Source: Bariatricus massiliensis
GTDB lineage: Bacteria; Bacillota; Clostridia; Lachnospirales; Lachnospiraceae
Reading direction: 5' to 3'
Assembly (NCBI RefSeq): GCF_900086725.1
Contig: NZ_LT574837.1
Span: 848,760 to 912,759 of the forward strand
DNA length: 64,000 nucleotides
The notes beneath the pieces were generated by a model. That model ran no database searches. It saw only the letters and a list, made by a program, of their open reading frames with translations, and had not been told where the DNA came from. This document shows positions 8,466 through 16,542 of the stretch, piece by piece (position 1 is the first letter of the stretch; every line of letters starts with the position of its first letter). The position numbers and the translations under genes were made by a program.

Positions 8466-8837
8466 CTATCCCTCCAAAATTAAATTAAACAACTCGGTTA
8501 ATTCCTCATCTTTCATACCACATCTTCTGCCCTTCAGAATGGCCAGTTCTAAATCGGCTTCAATCTCCTTGCGCTGTTCCTCCATGATAAGCTCCTGATT
8601 CATCCCTGCCACATAACTTCCTTTTCCATGTACAGTGATGATAAACGCCTCTTCCTCCAGCGCGTCATATGCTTTCTTAACCGTCAACGCACTGATTTTC
8701 AATTCTTTCGAAAGAGAACGTACAGAAGGCAGCATATCATGTTCCTTCAACTCCCCACTGACCACAAGCGACTTTATCTGGTCGATAATCTGCTCATATA
8801 TCGGCTGCTGGGAAGAATTATTGATAATTATCTTCAT
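8466..8837 (-). CDS. GntR family regulator, YtrA type
   Basis: A 123-residue DNA-binding protein. The winged helix reads PIYEQIIDQIKSLVVSGEL, then LPSVRSLSKELKISALTVKKAYDALEEE, with the wing FIITVHGKGSYVA. Only about 50 residues follow, so there is no large effector domain; this is the YtrA subfamily. It heads the operon with the ATPase and permease and probably represses it. The promoter overlaps a palindrome (8863-8883), which fits autoregulation. The inducer cannot be told from sequence. Confidence 0.92.
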   Translation of the reverse strand: MKIIINNSSQQPIYEQIIDQIKSLVVSGELKEHDMLPSVRSLSKELKISALTVKKAYDALEEEAFIITVHGKGSYVAGMNQELIMEEQRKEIEADLELAILKGRRCGMKDEELTELFNLILEG

Positions 8838-8861
8838 CTCATTTCCTCCTGTTCTATAAAC

Positions 8862-8890
8862 AGTGTATAACAGTATATAACACTTGTCAA
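8862..8890 (-). promoter_or_regulatory. promoter and operator of the GntR/ABC operon
   Basis: On the minus strand TTGACA (8885-8890), 17 bases, and TACACT (8862-8867). Between and over them lies the imperfect palindrome GTGT(T)ATA...TATACAC at 8863-8883, which covers the -10 and spacer. That placement suits a repressor of the YtrA type binding to shut its own operon. Confidence 0.6.
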
Positions 8891-8980
8891 TAGCTTTTCA
8901 AAAATTCCCAAAAAATAACACCCCTCATATCCCTCACCCCTATAGCATCCCCCACCAAACCATGATACAATGAGCGCATA

Positions 8981-9626
8981 GCGACGAACGCAGATTAGAA
9001 AAAGAGGCCGTTGGCTGCTGGCAGACATAAGGACTCCTTTTCTAATCTATGTGAGTGCAACGGACACTGAGCAAGCTTGCTTGCGAAGTGAGCGTTCGTC
9101 GCGGACGATATGTACGCAGATTAGAAAAAGAGGCCGTTGGCTGCTGGCAGACATAAGGACTCTTATTCTAATCTATGTGAGTGCAACGGACACTGAGCAA
9201 GCTTGCTTGCGAAGTGGGCGTTCGTCGCGGACGATATGTACGCAGATTAGAAAAAGAGGCCGTTGGCTGCTGGCAGACATAAGGACTCTTATTCTAATCT
9301 ATGTGAGTGCAACGGACACTGAGCAAGCTTGCTTGCGAAGTGGGCGTTCGTCGCGGACGGTATGTACGCAGATTAGAAAAAGAGGCCGTTGGCTGCTGGC
9401 AGACATAAGGACTCTTATTCTAATCTATGTGAGTGCAACGGACACTGAGCAAGCTTGCTTGCGAAGTGGGCGTTCGTCGCGGACGATATGAACGCAGATT
9501 AGAAAAAGAGGCCGTTGGCTGCTGGCAGACATAAGGACTCTTATTCTAATCTATGTGAGTGCAACGGACACTGAGCAAGCTTGCTTGCGAAGTGGGCATT
9601 CGTCGCGGACGGTATGTACGCAGATT
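8981..9626. repeat. five 126-bp tandem repeats with palindromic structure
   Basis: Units begin at 8991, 9117, 9243, 9369 and 9495, and a sixth starts at 9621 but stops after CAGATT. The period is 126 bases exactly, so no frame is closed by the repeat number. Each unit holds an inverted pair, AGATTAGAA...TTCTAATCT, about 45 bases apart, and a tight hairpin GCAAGC-TT-GCTTGC. The first unit is also bounded by 11-base terminal inverted repeats: GCGACGAACGC at 8981-8991 and GCGTTCGTCGC at 9092-9102. Units differ by only a few bases, such as AGCGTT/GGCGTT/GGCATT. The stretch 8891-8980 before it has no gene that I can support. Confidence 0.92.
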
Positions 9627-9660
9627 CAGCATATTCCCCCATATTTAAAGGAGTTCTACC

Positions 9661-10788
9661 ATGAAGTTTACTGAAAAATCTCTTTCTCTTTCCCGGCGCT
9701 TTATATTCAGTATCCTATCGGCATGTGTAAGCCTGCTGCTTCTTTTTGCTGCCCAGTCATCTTCCGCTTTTTCGAACTGGTATAGTGAGCATATCTATAA
9801 AATGCTGGTAAGTACTTATGGACGTGCAACGGGTCTTCTACCATTTTCCTTGGCGGAACTTTTACTCTATCTTTCCGCCGGAGTTTTTTTAGCATCGCTG
9901 TTGTATCTTCTTGCAAAAACAATCCGTAAAAAAGCTGGATGGAATAACTGGAAGAATTTCGGTCTCAATCTCTTGGCTGCCGCCGCCTCTTTGTTTCTGC
10001 TCTATACACTGTGCTGTGGTATCAACTACGGACGTACCTCTTTTTCCGAGACGGCGAGTCTGGAAAATGTGTCCTATACAGCAGAGGAACTGTCTGCCGT
10101 CTGTAAAATACTGGCTGAAAAGACGAATGAACTTTCGGAAAAGATGACTAGGGCAGAAGATCGCACTGCGCTTATGGGCTCCTCCATAAATGAGCAGGCC
10201 CAATCAGCCATGGAACATCTGGGGACCCTCTATCCAGAACTGTCCGGATATTATCCCCGCCCCAAAGGCCTAACTTTCCCGGCATTTCTCTCGATCCAGA
10301 ACCTGTCCGGCATCTATTCACCTTTTACAATAGAAGCCAACTATAACAGTGCCATGACAGAATACAATCTTCCCTTCACTGCCTGCCACGAACTCTCGCA
10401 TCTGAGAGGCTTTATGCAGGAGGAAGAAGCCAACTTTATCGCTTGGCTGGCCTGCATCAATTCAGAGGAGGACACATTTCAGTACAGCGGCTACCTCATG
10501 GGATGGCTCTATGCGTCAAATCAACTCTATAAGATTGATTATGATGCCTACCGAAATACATATGACAGTCTGTCGCCGGACGTCCGCGCCGACTTAAATG
10601 CGAACAACCAATTCTGGGAACAATATGAGGGACAAATAGCAGAAGTGTCCAATCAGATAAATGACAGTTACTTAAAGGCCAACGGGCAGACCGACGGAGT
10701 ACAGAGCTATGACCGTATGGTCGACTTAATCATGTCACATTATTGGGATTACATAAGTAACACGGAAAAAGAGCCGATGCAAAAGTAA
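9661..10788 (+). CDS. DUF3810-type membrane protein with a zinc-protease-like motif
   Basis: A 375-residue protein with three N-terminal hydrophobic segments (about residues 15-32, 60-85 and 100-118), then a long extracytoplasmic part. The motif FTACHELSHLRGFMQEEEA near residue 240 gives HExxH and, 7 residues after the second His, EEEANF, the arrangement expected of a zinc metallopeptidase and found in DUF3810 proteins. A substrate is not known. AAAGGAG precedes the ATG. The gene starts 35 bases after the tandem repeats, so its leader may carry them. The stop codon is inside an inverted repeat. Confidence 0.8.
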   Translation: MKFTEKSLSLSRRFIFSILSACVSLLLLFAAQSSSAFSNWYSEHIYKMLVSTYGRATGLLPFSLAELLLYLSAGVFLASLLYLLAKTIRKKAGWNNWKNFGLNLLAAAASLFLLYTLCCGINYGRTSFSETASLENVSYTAEELSAVCKILAEKTNELSEKMTRAEDRTALMGSSINEQAQSAMEHLGTLYPELSGYYPRPKGLTFPAFLSIQNLSGIYSPFTIEANYNSAMTEYNLPFTACHELSHLRGFMQEEEANFIAWLACINSEEDTFQYSGYLMGWLYASNQLYKIDYDAYRNTYDSLSPDVRADLNANNQFWEQYEGQIAEVSNQINDSYLKANGQTDGVQSYDRMVDLIMSHYWDYISNTEKEPMQK

Positions 10789-10816
10789 GTTGACCTGTCA
10801 ACTTTTGCATCAGCTC
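10771..10816 (+). terminator. hairpin over the stop codon of the DUF3810 gene
   Basis: GATGCAAAAGT (10775-10785) pairs with ACTTTTGCATC, with GTTGAC/GTCAAC inside and GAGC/GCTC outside. The stem is long, but no T tract follows, so it may stop transcription weakly or only protect the transcript end. Confidence 0.45.
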
Positions 10817-10861
10817 TCGGCTGACTTCCATTTCATCAAAACATCATTCTTTGTGTCTTTT

Positions 10862-10945
10862 TTACTCGGACATCACGTACATCATACCCCCGGCCATAAT
10901 TAGCATCGCTGCCGCCAAAACGGCCATACCCAGAATAAATTCCAT
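10862..10945 (-). CDS. 27-residue single-helix membrane peptide
   Basis: A short open frame on the minus strand: ATG at 10945, stop TAA at 10862-10864. It has a very strong ribosome site, AAGGAGG, seven bases before the ATG. The product starts MEFILGMAVLAAAMLIM and ends in SE; almost all of it is hydrophobic, with seven Met residues, so it should form one transmembrane helix. The consensus ribosome site, complete helix and clean stop argue for a real gene. I do not recognise a family. It lies in the gap between the DUF3810 gene and the AraC gene, opposite in strand to both. Small peptides of this type often modulate a membrane complex, but no partner is evident. Confidence 0.6.
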   Translation of the reverse strand: MEFILGMAVLAAAMLIMAGGMMYVMSE

Positions 10946-11081
10946 AAATGCACCTCCTTAATCTAATCTTCTATTGTCTTTTCTTTGTTCTCGTTTTATA
11001 ATTGTATTATATTAGCTTGAAAAGTAGAATGCATTCACTATTTCACCACTTTTTATCAATATTTTGTCAAGGAGCGGGCCC

Positions 11082-11978
11082 ATGAAAAAAATTCCATTTT
11101 TGATAGATTATACGACCAATCAGGAAACGCAGCGGCATGGCAACAGTGACCTTCCCATCGGGGTCTACCATTTTCATCTCAGTTCCTACGAAGCAGGATA
11201 TACGCCGTGGCACTGGCATAAGGAGGTGGAGCTTTATTTTGTCTTAGAAGGAGCCATCCGGCTGAATACTACCTCCGGCGAATTTATACTAAAAGAAAAT
11301 GAAGGCTGTTTTATCAATTCAAACTGCCTTCATTCTATGCACCCCTACGAATGTGGGGACGTTATATTTCAATCCCTTGTTTTTGATCCACTTATTATTT
11401 CAAGCAGCATTTCTCTCTTATTTGATGAAAAATATTTATACCCGCTGCTGAAAAGCAAGAACATCCCTTGCATCATTATTGATTATAGCTGTCCTTATCA
11501 CAGTACTATCTACGAGAAAGTGAGCCAAATCGTTTTCCTACATAAAAAGCAAGAATTTGGTTATGAAATCACAACCCGCAATTCGCTCTCCGAAATATGG
11601 CTGAATCTTCTCGCTCTTGCCAGAAATGATATTGAAAATGCTCCTGCCGGAGCAGATTTGGACTATCTGAGGATTCACGCTATGCTTTCCTATATTCACG
11701 AGAATTATGCCAGCGATTTGACCTCCGAAGACATTGCCGCCTCGGCCTCCGTCAGTGTCAGCGAATGCTGCCGCTGCTTTCAACGGTGTCTGAAGCAGAC
11801 TCCCTTCGACTATGTGATAGAATACCGCATCCATCGTGCAGCCGAACTGCTTCTTGATACTGACCGGCCTATCTCCGACATCTGTATCGATGCAGGTTTT
11901 AACAGCAGCAGCTATTTCAGTAATAAATTCAAATCCATAATCGGAATGTCTCCCCGGGAATACCGCAGGCGGAAATAA
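11082..11978 (+). CDS. AraC family transcriptional regulator
   Basis: A 298-residue regulator. The N-terminal half is a cupin (WHWHKEVELYFVLEGAIRL near 45, then ENEGCFINSNCLHSMHP), likely for a small ligand such as a sugar. The C-terminal HTH_18 domain has two helix-turn-helix units: the first at DLTSEDIAASASVSVSEC, the second ending with DICIDAGFNSSSYFSNKFK and the family tail GMSPREYRR. The ATG at 11082 is favoured because AAGGAG lies seven bases before it; an in-frame TTG at 11064 would add six residues. It has no neighbouring transport or sugar genes, so its regulon is unknown. Confidence 0.92.
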   Translation: MKKIPFLIDYTTNQETQRHGNSDLPIGVYHFHLSSYEAGYTPWHWHKEVELYFVLEGAIRLNTTSGEFILKENEGCFINSNCLHSMHPYECGDVIFQSLVFDPLIISSSISLLFDEKYLYPLLKSKNIPCIIIDYSCPYHSTIYEKVSQIVFLHKKQEFGYEITTRNSLSEIWLNLLALARNDIENAPAGADLDYLRIHAMLSYIHENYASDLTSEDIAASASVSVSECCRCFQRCLKQTPFDYVIEYRIHRAAELLLDTDRPISDICIDAGFNSSSYFSNKFKSIIGMSPREYRRRK

Positions 11979-11985
11979 TTTCCGC
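11969..11985. terminator. palindrome across the stop codons of two convergent genes
   Basis: GCGGAAAT-A-ATTTCCGC, a perfect 8-base stem that includes the AraC gene's stop codon and ends one base before the UbiB-like gene's stop. It is followed on the plus strand by TCATTTTC. It may be a short bidirectional terminator. Confidence 0.45.
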
Positions 11986-13569
11986 TCATTTTCGGAAATG
12001 TATATTGGTGAGGCATATCCACAGCGCGATGCCTAGAGCCAGCAAGTATCCTATCGCTCCCAAAGCCGGGATTCCCCATAGTTTCGGCTGCATATCGGTC
12101 GTACATATAATGCTGGAGCTAATGAGGAGGGCGGTCACAAGGAAGCCCAGTACCAGTCTTTTGACAATCCTTGTAAGCACTTCATTCAAGTCCTCGGTGG
12201 CATGTAGATCCAGATTAATTCGATTTTGCCCCTTGATGAACCCCCGCAGGATATCCGCCGTCAGGGCCGGTATATCCAAGGCTTTATGGAAAGAACGGTA
12301 CACACTTTTCCCACTGTTTCTAAGCTCCTGTTTCCAATTACCCTCGGAAAACAGATTGAAGGCCGTGCGGGCTGTCGCCACCTCCACCATATTTATTTCA
12401 GGACTGATGTCGGCTATGACACCTTCCATGTGGCTCATGCCTCTGGCTAACATGGTAAGTCCGTGAGGCATAGTGATTTTATTCTCCTTCATGACCTCCA
12501 TCAAGTCTTCCATAATCTTGGCCACTTTGATTTTTCCGATATCCACAGTCCCATATTTTGTCAGCAGGCTGCCGATATCGCTATAAAGCCTGCTTTGATC
12601 CGGCTTCTCATTGAATTCTCCAAGCGCCATCACCGCCTCCAGAATCCTGCCAACATCATTCTCTGCGACTCCCCGGACTGCACTGGATATCAGTTCTTTA
12701 TCACGTACAGACAAACGTCCCATCATCCCCATGTCAATCCAGATGATTTTACCATCTCTCACCTTCACATTGCCGGGATGAGGGTCTGCATGGAAGAAGC
12801 CGTCCTCCATAATCTGCTTGACATAATTGTCCGCCAGCTTGGCCCCCACTTCCTTCAAATCATATCCGTCTTCTTGAAGGCGTTCCTTTTCATCGACTCC
12901 GCAGCCGTCAATGTATTCCATCACCAAGATTTGACTGGTAGAATGCTCCCGGTACAAAGTAGGTACGGCGACGAACTGCACATCCTTATTAAGCCTTGCA
13001 AACTCTTCCATATTGGAAGCTTCTGTAAGGAAATTCATCTCTTCCTGCGCCACGTTCCATAGTTCGTCGAGCACCAAATCTAAATCTACCAGCCCTTTCA
13101 TATTTACCGGCGGCAAGAACTTCACCGCACGGTGCAAGAGCCCGATATCTCTGGACATAGTTTCATAAATACCTTGACGCTGTACCTTCACCACGACCTG
13201 CTCCCCCGTCTTCAGCACAGCCCGGTGTACCTGTGCTATGGACGCAGAACCAAGCGGCTCCTTCTCAAGCTCTTGAAATATTTCTTCTGCTGGGCAGGCA
13301 CAAGAACTCTCGATGACCTCCTTCACTTGTGCAAAAGGCATGGGCGCCACTTCCGAGCGAAGGCGCATCAGCTCGTCACAATACCGTTTGGGAAGTATGT
13401 CTGAATGCATAGACATAATCTGGCCCAGTTTAATATACGTAGGCCCTAAATCTTCCAAAATCAAACGCAGCTTTTCTGGCGTGACCCCTCTAGCGATACT
13501 ATGTTTTCTTAAGACTGCTGTTATTTCTCTAAGTCTGGTACCATACTCTGTCGTCGCTTTGTTACTCAT
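11986..13569 (-). CDS. UbiB/AarF/ABC1 family kinase-like protein
   Basis: A 527-residue protein. The N-terminal part has the family motif LGPTYIKLGQIMSMHSDILP (the KxGQ region) and the Ala-rich loop LGSASIAQVHRAVL with the catalytic Lys in VVVKVQRQ. Further motifs are GFFHADPHPGN and WIDMGMMGRL, the metal-binding Asp. The last 70 residues hold two transmembrane helices. UbiB proteins act at the membrane in isoprenoid-lipid/quinone metabolism as atypical ATPases; the organism shows no ubiquinone genes here, so the substrate is open. The phasin-like gene lies 57 bases upstream on the same strand and is likely co-transcribed. Confidence 0.9.
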   Translation of the reverse strand: MSNKATTEYGTRLREITAVLRKHSIARGVTPEKLRLILEDLGPTYIKLGQIMSMHSDILPKRYCDELMRLRSEVAPMPFAQVKEVIESSCACPAEEIFQELEKEPLGSASIAQVHRAVLKTGEQVVVKVQRQGIYETMSRDIGLLHRAVKFLPPVNMKGLVDLDLVLDELWNVAQEEMNFLTEASNMEEFARLNKDVQFVAVPTLYREHSTSQILVMEYIDGCGVDEKERLQEDGYDLKEVGAKLADNYVKQIMEDGFFHADPHPGNVKVRDGKIIWIDMGMMGRLSVRDKELISSAVRGVAENDVGRILEAVMALGEFNEKPDQSRLYSDIGSLLTKYGTVDIGKIKVAKIMEDLMEVMKENKITMPHGLTMLARGMSHMEGVIADISPEINMVEVATARTAFNLFSEGNWKQELRNSGKSVYRSFHKALDIPALTADILRGFIKGQNRINLDLHATEDLNEVLTRIVKRLVLGFLVTALLISSSIICTTDMQPKLWGIPALGAIGYLLALGIALWICLTNIHFRK

Positions 13570-13626
13570 TTGCTCCCTCTTTCAATTACAGCGAAGGCTC
13601 CCGCCTTCGCTGCCAATCTTGTTATT

Positions 13627-14076
13627 CTATTCTTCCACTTTCTCCTCACAGCTGCAGGCAGGTTCTTCTTCTGTCCCAGCATCACAGCTGCAGGCAGGCT
13701 CTTCTTCCGTCTCAGCATCACAGCTGCAGGCAGATTCCTCTTCTGCTTTCTCCTCACAGCCGCAGGAGTTCTCAGCCTCCGCCTCCATACCTGCAATCTG
13801 CTCTTTCAACTGCGCAAGCTGCTCCGGCGTCATCTTGTCCAGTAATTCGCTCAATTCTTCCGGGGAGGAAGGCTTTACATTCACCGTCACATTCTCCTTT
13901 ACGGCCTTTTTCACCGTGTGCTTCAATTCTTCATTGAGCACCTTGCCCTGTTCTACCGTAATCTCACCCTTTTTTACCAGTTCCTCAAGAATCTCTTTTG
14001 ATTTCTCCGCCGTTGTCGCAAGTGCGCCAACACCTGCCAGCATTACTTTCTTCAAATTTTCTCCTAAATTATCCAT
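13627..14076 (-). CDS. phasin-like coiled-coil protein with a Cys-x-Cys repeat tail
   Basis: A 149-residue protein in two parts. Residues 1-95 are a helical phasin/PhaR-like segment (MDNLGENLKKVMLAGVGALA, then KSKEILEELVKKGEITVEQG), a family often beside UbiB in clostridia. The C-terminus is four copies of a 12-residue unit centred on C-S/G-C and rich in Glu, e.g. ACSCDAETEEEP. This tail is acidic and could bind metal or a partner; that is inference. The tail is encoded by a 36-base tandem repeat. The ribosome site AAAGGAG is clear. It lies just upstream of the UbiB-like gene, which suggests a joint function. Confidence 0.78.
   Translation of the reverse strand: MDNLGENLKKVMLAGVGALATTAEKSKEILEELVKKGEITVEQGKVLNEELKHTVKKAVKENVTVNVKPSSPEELSELLDKMTPEQLAQLKEQIAGMEAEAENSCGCEEKAEEESACSCDAETEEEPACSCDAGTEEEPACSCEEKVEE
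13646..13789. repeat. four 36-bp coding repeats
   Basis: Copies begin at 13646, 13682, 13718 and 13754, each opening TCACAGC(T/C)GCAGG. They encode the 12-residue Cys-x-Cys units at the end of the phasin-like protein. The outer copies are more diverged than the inner two. Confidence 0.8.
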
Positions 14077-14107
14077 ACTCTTTCTCTCCTTTCACTTACG
14101 CCTTTCG

Positions 14108-15142
14108 TTAAGCAGTAAACAGTGCCGCTATCTTAGGAAGGAATATAATTCCTCCGATGACCGCCGCAGTCACAGCGGCAATCAACACTGCCCCGGCCGC
14201 CGTATCCTTAGCAAGCTTCGCCCTGCGCTTCTGATCCCTCGTCACCAAATCTACCACAGCCTCCACCGCAGTGTTGACCATCTCAAGCGAAATGACCAGT
14301 GCGCATAATATCAGGCAGATACACCACTCTGTAATTGAGATATTCAGTGTGATGCCAAACACTACCACAAGCCCAAGCGCAGAATAGTGAATCATCAGAT
14401 TCCGCTCTGTCTTAAGTCCCGCGATAATCCCCTCGAACGCATAGCGGAAACTTCGAATAAGGGGCGGTATCCTGATATCTTCCATCTGCTCCAAAGCAGG
14501 CACGCCCTTTTCGAAATATTTCTTGGCAATGGAGGTATAAATAATCAAATACACCAATGCCGCCAGAAAACCGCCTGCCACATCCGTCCCATAATGAACG
14601 CCGAAATATATACGGCTTGTCCCTACAAGGAAAATTACAGCCATGCACACTATCGTTCCTACCACTTTTACTGTGCGCTTCTTCTTAGTCTGCCAAAACA
14701 GAAAAATAATAAAACCATAAAACGCTGCCGCCACCATGGCATGTCCACTAGGGAAACTATAACCGGTCTCAAGAATCAGCCTATGTTCCTCTGGCGGCCT
14801 CTCCCGCATAATCCACCCCTTGGCGGACAGATTCAAAAGTACTGCCAGCACAAGATTTACAAATAGAACTATTAAATATTTCCTCTGCCGCAGTATATGA
14901 ATCATCATCATACTGATAATAAGCATGACCAGAGGATGCACCAGATTATTAACTACACGGAAGAACCCAGTCAGAAACGGGCACTGCATCGACTGAACCG
15001 CACCAGAAAGAGCAGCATCCACCGCCTCCAGCCGGTAATTGCCCTTCACATCCAGCAAAAGAATGAGAAAGAGCAGCGCCCCTACTGTCAGAACTGTTAA
15101 CTTTTGTATTCTGGCCTTAATTTTCTGTCTTTCATCCCCCAT
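14108..15142 (-). CDS. fusion of PAP2 phosphatase and diacylglycerol/undecaprenol kinase
   Basis: A 344-residue membrane protein joining two enzymes. Residues 1-200 are a PAP2 phosphatase: KGWIMRERP (KxxxxxxRP), YSFPSGHAM, and SRIYFGVHYGTDV, all three active-site motifs intact. Residues about 225-340 are a DgkA-type kinase: SFRYAFEGIIAGLKTERN, EMVNTAVEAVVDL and AKDTAAGAVL, with its three helices. In Gram-positive bacteria the DgkA homologue phosphorylates undecaprenol, while PAP2 proteins dephosphorylate lipid pyrophosphates, so both halves could act on the undecaprenyl carrier. The link is inferred from the domain pair. AAAGGTGGG precedes the ATG. Confidence 0.92.
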   Translation of the reverse strand: MGDERQKIKARIQKLTVLTVGALLFLILLLDVKGNYRLEAVDAALSGAVQSMQCPFLTGFFRVVNNLVHPLVMLIISMMMIHILRQRKYLIVLFVNLVLAVLLNLSAKGWIMRERPPEEHRLILETGYSFPSGHAMVAAAFYGFIIFLFWQTKKKRTVKVVGTIVCMAVIFLVGTSRIYFGVHYGTDVAGGFLAALVYLIIYTSIAKKYFEKGVPALEQMEDIRIPPLIRSFRYAFEGIIAGLKTERNLMIHYSALGLVVVFGITLNISITEWCICLILCALVISLEMVNTAVEAVVDLVTRDQKRRAKLAKDTAAGAVLIAAVTAAVIGGIIFLPKIAALFTA

Positions 15143-15184
15143 GGTATCCCACCTTTAAACTCATAACTTTCCTCTATTATACCA

Positions 15185-15646
15185 CTAAACATGAAATACA
15201 TAAATACATTTCTCCCTATCGCCATTCAAGTACATCTCACAACCTTCTGGCAAACGGGCAATCTCTTTTAGCTTGCCGCCTGCATACTCACAAGTCTTTC
15301 TGGATGCCATATTGTCAGGACTACAGGTGATAATCAGTTCCTTCATATCGTGTTTTCGGGCTAAGGCAAATAGAAGCAGGCAGGCCTTTCCCGCATAGTG
15401 GCTGCCTCTGTATGCTTCCTTTACAGCATACCCAATATTTCCTCCGTAATATGTATTCTCATTATATCCTACCCGGAAATCACATGTCCCCACCTCCGTG
15501 CCATCCAGCAGACAAATAGTAAAATAATAGGCTGGAACCCACCCTTTTACTACATCCGCTTCTGCCGTCCTGTCAAGTCTGAGGAATATTTCCGTATTCT
15601 TTAACGATTCTGTATCATAAAATATAGGATTATTTCTTCTTATCAC
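15185..15646 (-). CDS. GNAT family acetyltransferase
   Basis: A 153-residue protein. The acetyl-CoA region is NIGYAVKEAYRGSHYAGKACLL, split as beta-4 then the R/Q-x-x-G-x-G/A loop (RGSHYAGKA), followed by ELIITCSPDNMASRKTCEYAGG, typical of small-molecule or N-terminal acetyltransferases. The start is GTG at 15646, with GGAGGAAC before it, and it overlaps the end of the upstream membrane protein gene by 17 bases. The substrate is unknown. The gene is the last on this strand before a gap and the PAP2/kinase fusion. Confidence 0.85.
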   Translation of the reverse strand: MIRRNNPIFYDTESLKNTEIFLRLDRTAEADVVKGWVPAYYFTICLLDGTEVGTCDFRVGYNENTYYGGNIGYAVKEAYRGSHYAGKACLLLFALARKHDMKELIITCSPDNMASRKTCEYAGGKLKEIARLPEGCEMYLNGDREKCIYVFHV

Positions 15647-16166
15647 GATTAAGTTCCTCCCAATAATTAGAAAAAATACCTCTGCGCCATGCGAAAATGA
15701 GGCTTAACACCAAAAGCAGGGCCGTGATGAAAATGAGAATGACAGGGTTCATTGCTGTCGCATCAAGAAATTTCGTGACATCGTCACCCACCGGGGCTTT
15801 TCCCATCATATATAGGACAGAGACCCAAATCCACGTTGCCGAAGGTACCGAAAATGCCATAACAAGCAGAAGGGAAAACATCCGATAAAAAATACTTTTC
15901 TTTTCCCTTTTGTATAAGCACATATAAACAATAGAAATTATTGCCGGCAGCAGCGTTCCTGCACTGTACATCAATCCCTGCGTCACTGTGTTGTAATTGC
16001 CGCCTACTGAGCTCACAGACGCCCCTATTATGCTAAAATTAGTGATTTTTGCACCGCAGAATAATGCCACCAGCATATGGCCGCTTTCATGGCAAAGAAT
16101 ATATAACGGCAGCAAGATGCAGGCACTGCCCAGTAAATATAGAACATTCCTTAATTTTACACTCAT
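15630..16166 (-). CDS. membrane protein with an M50-like HExxH motif
   Basis: A 178-residue protein with four or five hydrophobic segments. Near residue 26 within the first membrane region is LYILCHESGHMLVALFCGAK, giving HExGH inside a helix as in M50 (site-2) metallopeptidases and related M50B proteins. The second M50 motif (NxxPxxxLDG or similar) is not evident, so the enzyme may be degenerate or a different fold. It ends in a Lys-rich tail. It overlaps the acetyltransferase gene by 17 bases. I cannot name its substrate. Confidence 0.6.
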   Translation of the reverse strand: MSVKLRNVLYLLGSACILLPLYILCHESGHMLVALFCGAKITNFSIIGASVSSVGGNYNTVTQGLMYSAGTLLPAIISIVYMCLYKREKKSIFYRMFSLLLVMAFSVPSATWIWVSVLYMMGKAPVGDDVTKFLDATAMNPVILIFITALLLVLSLIFAWRRGIFSNYWEELNRDKKK

Positions 16167-16184
16167 GTAGTCCCACTTCCTCTC

Positions 16185-16511
16185 TTATTCTTTCCTCAAT
16201 ATCTCTTGTGGCGGTTCAATTTCATTAGCGATGGTATGCTCTGTAAGCTCAGACAATTTTTTTATTCTGTCATTCAGCATCCTTCTCATACAATTAGGAA
16301 CGTGTTCCTGATGCGCCCTGTGGATTGCTACACACTCCTTACAGTTCCCATGATACCTGCACGCCTTTTTGCAGGGACAATGATCCTTTTCTTTATATTC
16401 CTCACGAAACTGTGCGGCAAACTTCTCCTGCAGCCTCTGCGCTTCCCCTCTGTCCCCACGCCTATACGCCTCCATGGCCTCTTTTTCTACCGGATTATTT
16501 TCGATAATCAT
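16185..16511 (-). CDS. small Cys-rich protein, DUF6485-like motif
   Basis: A 108-residue protein. Residues 1-40 are charged and helical. Residues about 43-75 hold CPCKKACRYHGNCKECVAIH, then HVPNCM, a set of Cys and His spaced like the DUF6485 proteins, likely binding zinc or a cluster. It has the ribosome site GGAGGGG. The gene follows folBK on the same strand after 31 bases, so it may be the tail of the folate operon, but no folate role is shown. I do not know its function. Confidence 0.55.
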   Translation of the reverse strand: MIIENNPVEKEAMEAYRRGDRGEAQRLQEKFAAQFREEYKEKDHCPCKKACRYHGNCKECVAIHRAHQEHVPNCMRRMLNDRIKKLSELTEHTIANEIEPPQEILRKE

Positions 16512-16542
16512 AAGCCCCTCCTCTCAAGCGGTGATTTTCATA

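Noticed and set aside
8834..9028. 64-residue minus-strand open frame upstream of the GntR gene
   Set aside because: It runs through the promoter and operator and into the first repeat unit, with no ribosome site.
9051..9491. 146-residue open frame on the plus strand within the tandem repeats
   Set aside because: It is open only because the 126-base unit is a multiple of three; there is no ribosome site and the sequence is low in coding character.
8981..9626. CRISPR array
   Set aside because: Units are 126 bases, contiguous and nearly identical; there are no variable spacers and no cas genes.
13313..14308. 331-residue plus-strand open frame
   Set aside because: It is antisense to the UbiB-like, phasin-like and PAP2 genes; its Ser-rich repeats come from the 36-base coding repeat.
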